Positions 25,027 through 33,678 of a stretch of 42,849 bases of DNA are shown piece after piece. Each line of letters starts with the position of its first letter. The stretch's first letter is position 1. A program made the position numbers and the translations under genes. Origin of the DNA: an uncultured Burkholderiales bacterium (lineage in GTDB: Bacteria > Pseudomonadota > Gammaproteobacteria > Burkholderiales > Burkholderiaceae); assembly GCA_946480465.1 (NCBI GenBank), contig CAMLJY010000054.1:1-42849 (forward strand), written 5' to 3'. Under the pieces are notes generated by a model. It was given only the letters and a program-made list of their open reading frames with translations. It had not been told where the DNA came from and made no database searches.

Positions 25027-25626
25027 ATGCATTGGCTGCGCCTGTTGGCCGCACTGGCCTGCGCCGCCGCATGCTCCGCGCATGCGGCCACCGTCAGCTT
25101 GTCGCCGTCGGCCGGCGGCATCGCGGTCGGCGGTGCCTTCGCCATCGACGTGATGGTCGACGGGCTGGCCCCCGGCCAGTCGGTGGCCGGCTTCGACATC
25201 GACCTGGTCTTCGACCCCGCGCTGCTCGCCGGTGGCAGCGTCGCCTTCGGCGCGGCGCTCGGCGAGGATGGCGTCGACCAGTTCAGCAGCGCCGTGTTCG
25301 ACGCCGGCCGGGTCGACCTGGCGGCGGTCTCGCTGCTGTCGGGGCCCGAGCTGCTGGCGCTGCAGGGCGGCCCGTTCTCGATCGCGACGGTGACGCTGCT
25401 GGGCCTGGCCCCGGGCACCACCGCCATCCTGTTCGATCTGGTTACGCCGCCCGGCCTGCTGTTCTCCGACGCGGCCGGTGTCATGCTGCCGGTGGCCGTG
25501 GGGGGTGAGGCCAGCGTCACCGTGGGGCCGGGCGGCACCGTGGCCGAGCCCGCCAGCGCCGCGCTGGCGGTGCTGGCGCTGGCCGGGTTGGCGGCTGCCG
25601 GACAGCGGCGACGACGGCGGCGCTGA
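25027..25626 (+). CDS. PEP-CTERM-type exported protein with cohesin-like domain
   Basis: The 199-aa product has a signal peptide (MHWLRLLAALACAAACSAHA). The body resembles cohesin domains: ATVSLSPSAGGIAVGGAFAI, VAGFDIDLVFDPALLAGG, and ILFDLVTPPGLLFSDAAG. The end is a sorting tail: VAEPASAALAVLALAGLAAA followed by six arginines after Gly-Gln. It is a close variant of the VPEP-TM-Arg PEP-CTERM signal handled by exosortase. The start is fixed by GGGAGGG six bases upstream. Two genes downstream lies a protein with a dockerin-like end, a possible binding partner. An exosortase gene is not in this window. Confidence 0.75.
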   Translation: MHWLRLLAALACAAACSAHAATVSLSPSAGGIAVGGAFAIDVMVDGLAPGQSVAGFDIDLVFDPALLAGGSVAFGAALGEDGVDQFSSAVFDAGRVDLAAVSLLSGPELLALQGGPFSIATVTLLGLAPGTTAILFDLVTPPGLLFSDAAGVMLPVAVGGEASVTVGPGGTVAEPASAALAVLALAGLAAAGQRRRRRR

Positions 25627-25653
25627 CCCCGGCCTTGCCGCGCGCCCGCCGCT

Positions 25654-25980
25654 GTGCCGCTGAAGCGCATCGATCCATCCACCCGCGCCATGTCGCCGCG
25701 CCTGCTGATGCTGCTGCCTTCGCTGCTGCTCGCGGTGGCGATCGTGCTGGCGCGCGTGTCCGGCAACGACAAGGCGCCCTTCCTGGTGCTGCTGGCGCTG
25801 GGCGGGCTGGGGCTGCTGATGGTCGGCGCGCTGGTGGTGGTGGTCTTCAGCGCGCTGGCGCGACACGCCGCCTGGCCGCTGCTGCTGGGCACCGCCTTGC
25901 CGCTGGCGTACGCGGCCATCGTGATCGTGCTGGCGCGGCTGCATCTCATCGATCCATTGCACTGGCTGGGTTTCCGATAG
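25654..25980 (+). CDS. small membrane protein, hypothetical
   Basis: The product has three hydrophobic segments (LLMLLPSLLLAVAIVLARV; FLVLLALGGLGLLMVGALVV; LLLGTALPLAYAAIVIVLAR), predicting a three-helix inner-membrane protein. The start is either GTG at 25654 (108 aa) or ATG at 25690 (96 aa); neither has a clear ribosome-binding site. It lies 27 bases after the PEP-CTERM gene and 31 before the VWA gene, so all three are likely co-transcribed. No family recognised. Confidence 0.55.
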   Translation: MPLKRIDPSTRAMSPRLLMLLPSLLLAVAIVLARVSGNDKAPFLVLLALGGLGLLMVGALVVVVFSALARHAAWPLLLGTALPLAYAAIVIVLARLHLIDPLHWLGFR

Positions 25981-26011
25981 GCGCCCGCCGGTGTCCCGCA
26001 GGGAGAGAACC

Positions 26012-28456
26012 ATGACACCGAGGATCCGGGCCCTCGCGCTGCTGCTGGCTGCGGCGGCCGCGCTGGCCACCGTGCCGCAGGCCGGCGCCTTCAAACCCAC
26101 GGCCGAATTCGGCCACGTCGGCATCGTGCGCGATGCGCTGCGGCGCATCAGCGTGGCTTCGTCCGACGGGCTCAGCACCTACCGCTTCTCCGAGCGCGCG
26201 ATCCTGGAGGTGCGCGACGCCACCGCCGGCGTCGACGAAATCGTCTCCAGCCGCGGCGAGCTGAGCGTGCCCACCGCGCACTGCGACGACGAGCTGCTGC
26301 CCGAATGCACGCAGCGCATCATCGACATCAAGAACGCGGTGATCGGCCACCTGCGCGCGTCGCCGCCGGACGGCGGCGAGGCGCGGCGCCAGGTCGGCCG
26401 CGCGCTGCACACGCTGCAGGACTTCTTCTCGCACAGCAACTGGATCAACATCTCCAGCGGCGATCCGGGGCTGGGCATCAACGTGATCTCGCGCCTGCTG
26501 CCGACGCAAGACACCTGCGAGCGTGGCTTCTCCACGCTGGGCTCGGGCACGCTGGCGGCCTTCGGGCTGACCAATGCCACCACCGGCTACTTCAGCGTCG
26601 TGCTGGCCCCGCCCGAGGGCAAGTGCAACCACGGCCTGCTGATCGATCCCGGCATCCACAAGGACGAGCCCGGCCGCACCGGCCATGCGGCGGCACGCGC
26701 GGCCGCGGTGAACGCCACCGAGAGCCTGATCCGCCAGGTGCTCACCGCCCCCGGCATCGCCGGCAACGACCGCGCGATCAAGGCCTTCCTCGACGTGCGC
26801 GGCGCGGTCGGCTTCGCCGTCGACACCACCGGCAGCATGGGCGGCGTGATCGCGGGCGTGAAGTCATCGATCGCCCGCATCGTCACCACCGTGGCCGGCA
26901 GCCCCAACCCGCCGGACCGCTACGTGCTGGTCGATTTCAATGATCCCTCGGTCGGCGCGGCCTTCGTCACCGCCGACGCCTCGGCCCTGCTGGCCGCGGC
27001 CAATGGCTTGTTCGCCTTCGGCGGCGGCGACTGCCCCGAGCTGTCGATGACCGGCGCGCTGCGCGCCGTGAACGCGGCGCCCGAGGCTTCGCAGCTGTAC
27101 TTGTTCACCGACGCCAGCGCCAAGGACGCCGCGCTGGCCGGCAACGTGATCACCCAGGCGCGGGCCAAGCAGATCACCATCAGCGTGATCGCCTTCGGCT
27201 CCTGCTCGCCGATCGACCCGGCCTATTTCGCGATGGCCGCGGAAACCGGCGGCCAGCTCTACCTGCTGGCGCAGACCACGGCCGAGACCGAGAAAATCTT
27301 CGGGCTGGTAACGCCTTATGTGGTCGGCACGCCCAAGCCGGTGTTCATCGGCAAGGGCAGCATCGGCGGCGCGCGCAGCATCAACCTGCCGATCGACCCG
27401 GCGGCGCTGAGCCTGCAGGTCTCGGCCGCGGTGGATCCGGGTTCCACGGTGCGGGTGTTCGACCCCGCCGGCCGCGAGCTGGTGGCCGGACAGCCAGGCG
27501 TGACGATCACGCCGACGACCGGCGGCACCCTGTTCGCGGTGACCAGCCCGGCCGCCGGCCCGTGGCGCGTGGCCTTGGCCGGCAGCGGCGGCTTCGACCT
27601 GGCCGTGACCGCCGACAGCCCGATCGAATTGAACCGCTTCCAGTTCGTCGAGACCCGTGGCCGCGAGGGGCACACCGGCCTCTTCGCCGCCAAGTCGCAG
27701 CCGCTGGCCGGCGCGCCGCAGCAGGCCCGCGCGACGATGCTGGGGCCGGTGGGCACGGCGGCCTTCTCGCTGGTGGCCGAGGACGGCTCGCTGCTGGCCG
27801 ACCTGCCCGCCACGCACGGGGCCGAGGCCAATGCCGACGAATGGCTCGCGTCCTTCGTGCTGCCGCCGGAGCGCTTCCGCGTGCGCGTCACCGGCACCGA
27901 CAGCGGCGGCCGCCCCTACCTGCGCACCTACCCGGAGCTGTTCCTCGGCCGCACCGTGAAGGTGGAGGCGCTGGGCGGCGGCTTCGGCGCCTTCGCACCG
28001 GGCCTGTCGACGGTGGTGCGCTTCCAGGTCACCAACCTGGGCGCCGCCGACAGCTTCACGATCACCGCGGTGGACGAACGCGGCTTCATCCGCGCGCCGT
28101 CGCCCGCCTTCGTCATGCTGGACCCGAACCAGTCGCGCACGATCGACGTGCCGCTGGTGATCCCCAGCAGCGCGGCCGTAGGCACGACCAACAACGTGTC
28201 GTTGAACGCCCGTGGCGCCTCATCGGCCAACGGCACGGTGTTCACGCAGATCGTGCGCGCCGCGTCCATGGCCGGCGACCTCGACAACGACGGCGACGTG
28301 GACCGCGACGACGTGGCCATCATCTTCGCCGCGCGCAACCAGTCGGCCTCGGGGCCGGCGGACCCGCGCGACCAGGACGGCGACGGCCGCATCACGGTGC
28401 TGGATGCGCGCAAGGCGATGCTGCTGTGCACGCGGCCGTCGTGCCGGCGCGAATGA
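26012..28456 (+). CDS. secreted HET-C-like/VWA protein with C-terminal dockerin-like module
   Basis: The 814-aa product has a signal peptide (RIRALALLLAAAAALATVPQ). An N-terminal region of about 230 residues resembles the HET-C/VWA7-type domain, itself like the all-helical zinc phospholipase C fold: FGHVGIVRDALRR with H35, and ALHTLQDFFSHSNW with H133, D137 and H141. A VWA domain follows, with MIDAS motif DTTGS at 271-275 and later LYLFTDASAKD. Two beta-rich regions lead to residues 753-814, where DLDNDGDVDRDD and DQDGDGRITVLD form a pair of calcium loops, the hallmark of a type I dockerin. GGGAGAG precedes the ATG at 26012. It is likely displayed outside the cell through a cohesin; the substrate is unknown. 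Its stop is only 5 bases from the convergent DUF2894 gene. Confidence 0.82.
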   Translation: MTPRIRALALLLAAAAALATVPQAGAFKPTAEFGHVGIVRDALRRISVASSDGLSTYRFSERAILEVRDATAGVDEIVSSRGELSVPTAHCDDELLPECTQRIIDIKNAVIGHLRASPPDGGEARRQVGRALHTLQDFFSHSNWINISSGDPGLGINVISRLLPTQDTCERGFSTLGSGTLAAFGLTNATTGYFSVVLAPPEGKCNHGLLIDPGIHKDEPGRTGHAAARAAAVNATESLIRQVLTAPGIAGNDRAIKAFLDVRGAVGFAVDTTGSMGGVIAGVKSSIARIVTTVAGSPNPPDRYVLVDFNDPSVGAAFVTADASALLAAANGLFAFGGGDCPELSMTGALRAVNAAPEASQLYLFTDASAKDAALAGNVITQARAKQITISVIAFGSCSPIDPAYFAMAAETGGQLYLLAQTTAETEKIFGLVTPYVVGTPKPVFIGKGSIGGARSINLPIDPAALSLQVSAAVDPGSTVRVFDPAGRELVAGQPGVTITPTTGGTLFAVTSPAAGPWRVALAGSGGFDLAVTADSPIELNRFQFVETRGREGHTGLFAAKSQPLAGAPQQARATMLGPVGTAAFSLVAEDGSLLADLPATHGAEANADEWLASFVLPPERFRVRVTGTDSGGRPYLRTYPELFLGRTVKVEALGGGFGAFAPGLSTVVRFQVTNLGAADSFTITAVDERGFIRAPSPAFVMLDPNQSRTIDVPLVIPSSAAVGTTNNVSLNARGASSANGTVFTQIVRAASMAGDLDNDGDVDRDDVAIIFAARNQSASGPADPRDQDGDGRITVLDARKAMLLCTRPSCRRE

Positions 28457-28461
28457 GCGGT

Positions 28462-29346
28462 TCAGCCCCGGGCCTGCTTGCGCTTCTTCTCGCCTTCGGC
28501 CGCCGGCGCATGCGCCGCGGCCGCGGGCGCCGGATCGCCCATGCGTTCCAGCGCCAGCAGCGCATCGACGTAAGACACGAAGCGGTTCAGGTAGGCCGGC
28601 GAGGTCTCCTGCATCAGCTGCAGCGCGCGCAGCACCAGCCGGTGCGAATTCAGCGGGCCGGCGTTCTTCGGCGTCTTCGCGAGGGACTGGTTCATCGAGC
28701 GGTTGACCGCCAGGCGGGCCCAGGTGCGGCGGAAGTACGCCAGGGCCTGCAGTTCGTTCGGCTGCGCGCGTTCCGTCACGGGGGCCGCGGGGGCCGCGGC
28801 TGCGCGGCCGGCGCTGCGGTGGCGGTCGTGCCGGTCGTGACCGGCGGCGGGGCCCGGCGCGGTGGCAGGGGCCGCACCGGGCCTGGCGATCGCGCTGCCG
28901 CGCAGGCCGGCGGCGCTGTCCGGCGCAGCGCCGGCGCTGCCGGGGCCACGCGGTGGGGCCGGCGCGGCTGGGGTGATCGTGGGGGCGTCCGCAGCCGCGG
29001 GCGAGCGCCGCAGCTGCTGCACCAGCCCGGCCAGCGGCCCGGGGGCAGGGCGCTGCGCCGTGCTGCGGCTGGCTTCGGCCTCGGCCGGTGCCTGGGCGCA
29101 ACGTTCGGCGCATTCGGCCAGCGCGCGGCTCAGCGTGGCTTCCAGCCGCTGGCGCACCGCCGCGGGCTGGCCTTCGGCGCGGCGCGCCAGCGCCTCGATG
29201 AAGCGCCAGCGCACCGGGTCCGCCTGCTGCGCGCCGCGCTCACGCAGGGCCGCCACGGCGTCCTGCATGCCGCTGCCCGCTTGCCCGGCGTCCACGCCGT
29301 CGCCGCCGACGCGGCCTGGCTCACTGCTTTGCTGCGGTGTTGCCAT
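28462..29346 (-). CDS. DUF2894 family protein
   Basis: The 294-aa product has a helical N-terminal part (ADPVRWRFIEALARRAEGQP, RQRLEATLSRALAECAE), a long Pro/Ala/Gly linker (about 105-195), and a conserved C-terminal block. That block includes LQALAYFRRTWARLAVNRS, LAKTPKNAGPLNSHRLVLRA and YLNRFVSYVDALLALERM. This block defines DUF2894 as I know it. No membrane segment or signal, so it is presumably cytoplasmic. It is the last gene of the four-gene stator-like operon; its start lies 26 bases inside the end of the OmpA/MotB-like gene. The function is unknown; a role as cytoplasmic adaptor of the channel complex is inference. Confidence 0.8.
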   Translation of the reverse strand: MATPQQSSEPGRVGGDGVDAGQAGSGMQDAVAALRERGAQQADPVRWRFIEALARRAEGQPAAVRQRLEATLSRALAECAERCAQAPAEAEASRSTAQRPAPGPLAGLVQQLRRSPAAADAPTITPAAPAPPRGPGSAGAAPDSAAGLRGSAIARPGAAPATAPGPAAGHDRHDRHRSAGRAAAAPAAPVTERAQPNELQALAYFRRTWARLAVNRSMNQSLAKTPKNAGPLNSHRLVLRALQLMQETSPAYLNRFVSYVDALLALERMGDPAPAAAAHAPAAEGEKKRKQARG

Positions 29347-29965
29347 GCGCTGATTTCGGCACCGGTGCCATCTCGACGCGGCGGTTGCGCGCCCGTCCCG
29401 CCGCATCGGCGTTCGAGGCCACCGGCTGCTCGGGGCCGAAGGCGGCCGAGAAGATGGCGGAGGAGGGGATGCCCTCGTCGATCAGCGCGCGCGTCACGTT
29501 CAGCGCGCGCTGCGCGGACAGTTCCCAGTTGTCGGCGAACTGCTTGGTGCCGCCGCGCACCGCCCGGTCGTCGGTGAAGCCGCTGACCATCAGCATCTCG
29601 TTGCGCACCGCCAGATAAGCCGCCAAAGGCGCGGCCAGGCTCTTCAGCAGCTCGCGGCCTTCCGGCTGCAACTGGTCGGAGTTCAACGCGAACAGCACGC
29701 TGCCGCTGATGCCGATGCGGCCATTGTTCAGCGTCACCCGGCCGGAGGCCAGAGGGCCCGCCAGCGCCTTCTCCAGCGCCTCGCGCCGCTGCTCTTCGGC
29801 CTGGCGCTTCTGCACCTCGGCCTGCAGCGTGCTGGCCAGCTCCATCTGCACGCCCAGCACGCCCACCAGCATCAGCACGAAGGCGCCCAGCAGCCCCGCC
29901 ATCAGGTCGCCGAAGACAGCCCAGACCGGGGCGGCCGCTTCGGTGCCGACGTCGACCTCTTCCAT
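29321..29965 (-). CDS. OmpA/MotB-like peptidoglycan-binding protein (ZorB-like)
   Basis: The 214-aa product has one N-terminal membrane helix preceded by VWAVFGDLMAGLLGAFVLML. The Asp at position 20, at the cytoplasmic edge of the helix, is where MotB, TolR/ExbD and ZorB place the ion-binding Asp. After a charged coiled segment (LQAEVQKRQAEEQRREALEK) comes an OmpA C-terminal domain: GSVLFALNSDQLQPEGRELL, VSGFTDDRAV, NWELSAQRALNVTRALIDEG and the diagnostic NRRVEM near residue 200. It should anchor to peptidoglycan. Its ATG overlaps the DUF802 stop as TGATG (a GTG three bases earlier is possible). With the MotA/ExbB-like neighbour it makes a plausible ion-driven stator pair. Confidence 0.88.
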   Translation of the reverse strand: MEEVDVGTEAAAPVWAVFGDLMAGLLGAFVLMLVGVLGVQMELASTLQAEVQKRQAEEQRREALEKALAGPLASGRVTLNNGRIGISGSVLFALNSDQLQPEGRELLKSLAAPLAAYLAVRNEMLMVSGFTDDRAVRGGTKQFADNWELSAQRALNVTRALIDEGIPSSAIFSAAFGPEQPVASNADAAGRARNRRVEMAPVPKSAHGNTAAKQ

Positions 29966-32604
29966 CACGCCGGCTCGTCGGCGGCCAGCGCCGCCTGGCG
30001 CTGCTGCAATTGCTGCAGGTCTTCGACGATCTGCTTCTGCGACAGCATGCTCAGGTCGATGATCTCGCGCGCCTGGGCGACGTAATACGCCAATTGCTCG
30101 TCACTGCGCGCACCGGACTGGGCCAGCGCGGTTTCGATGCGCTGCAGCGTGCAGATCAGCGCTTCGCTGGATTCGCTGAACCGCTGCACGCCGGCGGTGA
30201 AGGCCTCGCCCAGCGCGCCCACCTCCAGCGCACTGCCGGTGACCTGCGCGGCCACGTCGTTGAGGCGGTCGGCCTCCGCGCCGATGCGGTCGGTGAGCTG
30301 CGCGCCCACCTGCTGCAGCAGCGTGGCCGAGGAGGACACCAGCGCATCGATGGCGCCGCGCTGCTCGGTGGCCGCATGCTGGATCGCATCCAGCAGCGTG
30401 CGCAGCGTGTCCATGATGCGCTGGCGCTCGGCCAGCAGCTCGGTGTCGCGCACCAGGCTGTCGGACAGCTGCTGGCGCAGCTGGCCCATCAGCTCGGCGG
30501 CGGCGCGCGGCGCCTCGGCCGCGGTGTGCGTCAGCTGCGCGATCTCGCCGATGGTGGCGCGCGCATGCGACTCGGCCTGCGCATGCATGTCGCGCGCGGT
30601 CTGTTCCAGCGTGTGGCAGATGCGCTGCTGGTGCTCGGCCGTGGCGGCGCCCGCGGCCGCCCATTCCTGCTTCAGCGCCGTGGCCATCGTTTCCAGCGAC
30701 TGCGCCAGCGCGGCCTGGCGCTGCTGGTCGCGCGTGGCGATGTCGGCCTGCAGCGCGGCATGCGCCTCGTCCAGCTTCTGCAGCAGCGTGGCCAGCTGCT
30801 GCGCGCCGGCATTGATGCTGGCGACGGACTGCTGCGCCTGCGCCTGCAGCAGGGCGGCCGATTCGCGCCGCGTGGTTTCCAGCAGCGTGGTCGATACCTG
30901 CTGCGTGCCGGCGATCAGCGCGCTGGATTCCTGCTTCGCGGTCGCGATCAGCGCGGCGGACTCCTGCTTGGTCGCCTCGATCAAGGCCGCCGACTGTTGC
31001 GCATGCGATTCGACCAGCGCGGCCGATTGCTGGCGGCTGGCCTCGATCAAGGCCGCGGACTGCTCGCGGCTGGCGTCGATCAGCACGGCCGACTGCTGCC
31101 GGCTCGCATCGATCACCGCGGCCGATTGCGCGGTGCAGGTCTCGATCACCGCGGCCGACTGCTGCGTGCAGGCCTCGATCAACTGCCGCGCCTGCTGCGC
31201 GAAGTTCTCGACCAGGGCCGCGGACTGATTCGCGCTGGTCTCGGCCAGGGCCTGCGATTGCCGCGCGCTGGTGTCGATGAGTGCCGCGGACTGCCGGGCC
31301 GTGGCCTGTGCCAGCGCGGCGGACTGCTGCGCGCCGGTCTCGGCCAGCGCGGCCAGGGCCTGCTGCATCGCGCCGGCCATTTCGGCGCTGGTGCGCTGGT
31401 GCTCGGCCAGCGCGCTGCGCCAGGTCTCGGCCAGCGCGGCGTGGCCGGCCGACTGCGCGCCGTCCACCGCCGCCAGCAACTGGGCCGAGCGCTGCTCGAA
31501 GGTCTCGGCAAAGCCCTGCAGCGTCTGTTGCAGCCGCTGCGCCAGGGCATCGCTGCCCTGCTCGTGCCGGGCCAGCGCGGCGGTCCAGGCGTTTTCCATC
31601 GCGCCGGCGCTCTGGCCCAGGCGGGTGGACACGCCGTCGAGCAGCCGCTCCACCGTGCCCGCCACGCGTTCATGCAGCGCCGTGGCTTCGCGCGCGATGC
31701 CGGCCAGCGCCGCCTGCGCCAACGGCTGCAGCGTGGCGCCGGTGAGGCGCGCGGTTTCAGACAGGCTCTGCTGCAGCGAGCGGTCCACCGACGAAGCCAG
31801 TTCGGCCACCACCGACTGCGAATGCCGGAAGAAGGCCTCCTGCCCGGCCAGCAGCCGGTCGGTCTGCGCCTGCGACTGGCGCTCCATTTGAGCGATAAAG
31901 GCCTGCATCGTCGCCTGCAGCTGGCCCACCGCCTCGGGCACCACGCGGGCCTGCTGCTGCAGGGTGCCGAACATCTGCTCGCGCTGGTGCGCCTGCGAGA
32001 AACCCCGCAGCGCGCCCGCGCTGCGCGCATCCAGCGCCTGCGCCGCCTGCAGCCGTTCGCGCCGGCACACGGCCGACATCAAGCCCAGCATGGCCGAGGC
32101 CGCCACGCCCGCCACCGAGGTGCCGAAGGCCAGGCCCAGGCCCTTCACCGGCGCGCTCAGCGCGGCGCGGATGGTGGCCAGGTCGGTCGTGCTTTCCAGC
32201 GCCAGCACCGCGCCGTTCAGCGTGACCACCATGCCGAGGAAGGTGCCCAGCATGCCCAGCATCACCAGCAGGCCGACCAGGTAAGGCGTTAGCGCCGGCC
32301 CCGGCAGCGGCACGCGCGCGCCTTCGATGCGCTGGCGCACCGGCTGCTGCAGCACCGGGTGCAGCTGCGCCAGCCAGTCGTCCAGGCGCGGCAGCGGCTC
32401 GGGCACGGTGGCCAGGGCCTGGCGCAGCGTGGCCGTGGCCTGCTGGAAGCGGCGCAGCTCGAAGGCGCCCATCAGGTAGAAGGCGCCGATCAGCACCGTC
32501 ATCAGCAGGGCCAGCGGATGCCCGGCGACGGCATAGCTGCCACCCACCCACAGCACCGCCGCCAGCCCCATCACGAAGGCTGCGAGACCGAGATTCCTGT
32601 TCAT
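29965..32604 (-). CDS. DUF802-type MotA/ExbB-like channel protein with very long coiled-coil tail (ZorA-like)
   Basis: The 879-aa product has four membrane helices: about residues 5-26, 30-50, 106-136 and 152-180. The third contains MLGMLGTFLGMVVTLNG, the GTFxG motif of MotA/TolQ/ExbB/ZorA proton-channel proteins. The fourth (GLAFGTSVAGVAASAMLGLM) is the matching pore helix. The remaining 700 residues are almost entirely helical. Within them, residues 427-613 are 17 consecutive 11-residue repeats of the form QSAALIEASRQ. This build, a stator ring subunit with a long cytoplasmic rod, is what ZorA of the Zorya antiphage system looks like. The start is the ATG at 32604, two bases after the DUF3348 stop. 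No ZorC, ZorD or ZorE gene is near, so it may be a distinct system. Confidence 0.85.
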   Translation of the reverse strand: MNRNLGLAAFVMGLAAVLWVGGSYAVAGHPLALLMTVLIGAFYLMGAFELRRFQQATATLRQALATVPEPLPRLDDWLAQLHPVLQQPVRQRIEGARVPLPGPALTPYLVGLLVMLGMLGTFLGMVVTLNGAVLALESTTDLATIRAALSAPVKGLGLAFGTSVAGVAASAMLGLMSAVCRRERLQAAQALDARSAGALRGFSQAHQREQMFGTLQQQARVVPEAVGQLQATMQAFIAQMERQSQAQTDRLLAGQEAFFRHSQSVVAELASSVDRSLQQSLSETARLTGATLQPLAQAALAGIAREATALHERVAGTVERLLDGVSTRLGQSAGAMENAWTAALARHEQGSDALAQRLQQTLQGFAETFEQRSAQLLAAVDGAQSAGHAALAETWRSALAEHQRTSAEMAGAMQQALAALAETGAQQSAALAQATARQSAALIDTSARQSQALAETSANQSAALVENFAQQARQLIEACTQQSAAVIETCTAQSAAVIDASRQQSAVLIDASREQSAALIEASRQQSAALVESHAQQSAALIEATKQESAALIATAKQESSALIAGTQQVSTTLLETTRRESAALLQAQAQQSVASINAGAQQLATLLQKLDEAHAALQADIATRDQQRQAALAQSLETMATALKQEWAAAGAATAEHQQRICHTLEQTARDMHAQAESHARATIGEIAQLTHTAAEAPRAAAELMGQLRQQLSDSLVRDTELLAERQRIMDTLRTLLDAIQHAATEQRGAIDALVSSSATLLQQVGAQLTDRIGAEADRLNDVAAQVTGSALEVGALGEAFTAGVQRFSESSEALICTLQRIETALAQSGARSDEQLAYYVAQAREIIDLSMLSQKQIVEDLQQLQQRQAALAADEPA
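30766..31326 (-). repeat. 17 tandem 33-bp repeats inside the DUF802 gene
   Basis: The repeats encode the 11-residue units listed under the DUF802 gene (first unit QSAALAQATAR, best consensus QSAALIEASRQ). Hendecad repeats form straight or slightly right-handed coiled coils. At the DNA level the core of each unit is the complement of GCGGCCGAYTGCTG or close to it, so copies could recombine and change tail length. Confidence 0.85.
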
Positions 32605-32606
32605 TG

Positions 32607-33443
32607 CTACTGCTGCCTTGTCAGCTGGTGGTCCAGCGCTTCGATCATCCCGTGCACCGGCTGCAGCCGCAGGTCCAGCTCGGCCAGCAGCACGTCCTGC
32701 ATGTCGCGGCCGCAGGCGATGCGCCAGGGCGGCGGGACGGCGGTGGCGGCGTCTGCCGCGGTGTCTCCGCCGGGTTCTTCGATGCCGGGCGGGGCGGCAT
32801 GGGTGGCATCGGCGGCATGGGTGCGGCGCAGCTTGTCGAAGCGCCGCTCCAGCAGCGCCGGCACCTGCGACAGCACGTGCTTCTCGCGCGCGGCCAGGGC
32901 GTCGTCCATCACCGCATCCAACGCGGCCAGCTGGCCCAGCGCGGCCGACTGGTTGGTCAACGCCAGCCGCACGTCGGCCCGCAGCGCGCCGATGCGCTCG
33001 GTCATCGTTCGCTGGTGCGCCAGCAGCTGGCGGCGGCAGGGCGCGAAGTCCGCGGGGTCGTCCGCGGGCGCGGCGGGGGTGGGTTCGGCCTGCACCGCGG
33101 CAGGCCGCTTCGAGGCCTTGGGCCGCGGCTTCGGGGCGGGCGGCTGCGGCGCGATGACCTGGTCGGCCTCGATGGCCTGCGCCAGGTCCGCGCGCACGCG
33201 GTCGAATTCGGTGAACACGCCGCGCGCGGGCAGGAAGCGGCCCTGCGCCACGGTGGAAGGAATGGGCCCGCTGCCGCCGCTGAGCGCCGCGGACAGCGCG
33301 ATGGCATCGGTCCAGCCCAGCCACTGGCTCAAACGCTCGGCAAAGGTCTGCTTCGCGTCGGCGCCGTCGGCGACGGCCTGGTCCTGGAGCAGGCGGATCA
33401 GCGTGGAGCTGCTGAGATGGTTGCGCGGCAATCCTGGCGCCAT
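32607..33443 (-). CDS. DUF3348 family protein
   Basis: The 278-aa product begins MAPGLPRNHLSSSTLIRLLQ, followed by AKQTFAERLSQWLGWTDAIA. These two blocks are typical of DUF3348. A Pro/Ala/Lys linker (about 98-130) and a helical C-terminal half follow (RRQLLAHQRTMTERIGALRA, QLAALDAVMDDALAAREKHV, QVPALLERRFDKLRR, WRIACGRDMQDVLLAELDLR). No signal or membrane segment. First gene of the operon DUF3348-DUF802-OmpA-DUF2894, all with overlaps or 2-base gaps. The function is unknown; I infer a cytoplasmic partner of the long coiled coil. Confidence 0.82.
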   Translation of the reverse strand: MAPGLPRNHLSSSTLIRLLQDQAVADGADAKQTFAERLSQWLGWTDAIALSAALSGGSGPIPSTVAQGRFLPARGVFTEFDRVRADLAQAIEADQVIAPQPPAPKPRPKASKRPAAVQAEPTPAAPADDPADFAPCRRQLLAHQRTMTERIGALRADVRLALTNQSAALGQLAALDAVMDDALAAREKHVLSQVPALLERRFDKLRRTHAADATHAAPPGIEEPGGDTAADAATAVPPPWRIACGRDMQDVLLAELDLRLQPVHGMIEALDHQLTRQQ

Positions 33444-33678
33444 GGCGATCGATTGCGCAAAGGGAACAGCGCGGACGAAAAAGCGCGGATTCTAGGCCAT
33501 GCCCCCCCGCCGCCCCGACCCCGCGCGGCCCCCACGCGCAGCGCGCGGCGGAGGCTGCGCAGGCTGTCACGCTGAACGCGCCGGCGGCGCGCCGACAGCC
33601 CGCCGGCTGGGCTGTCCGCCGGGCGCCGTTGCTGCAGGCATCGGGCGGCCGCGCCAGCACCGCCCCACAGTCCAGGCC

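Noticed and set aside
28462..33443. Flagellar stator motAB
   Set aside because: The channel protein has a 700-residue coiled-coil tail and lacks the usual MotA cytoplasmic loop; DUF3348 and DUF2894 are not flagellar genes.
28462..33443. Complete Zorya system
   Set aside because: No ZorC, ZorD helicase or ZorE nuclease is present; only the ZorAB-like pair can be supported.
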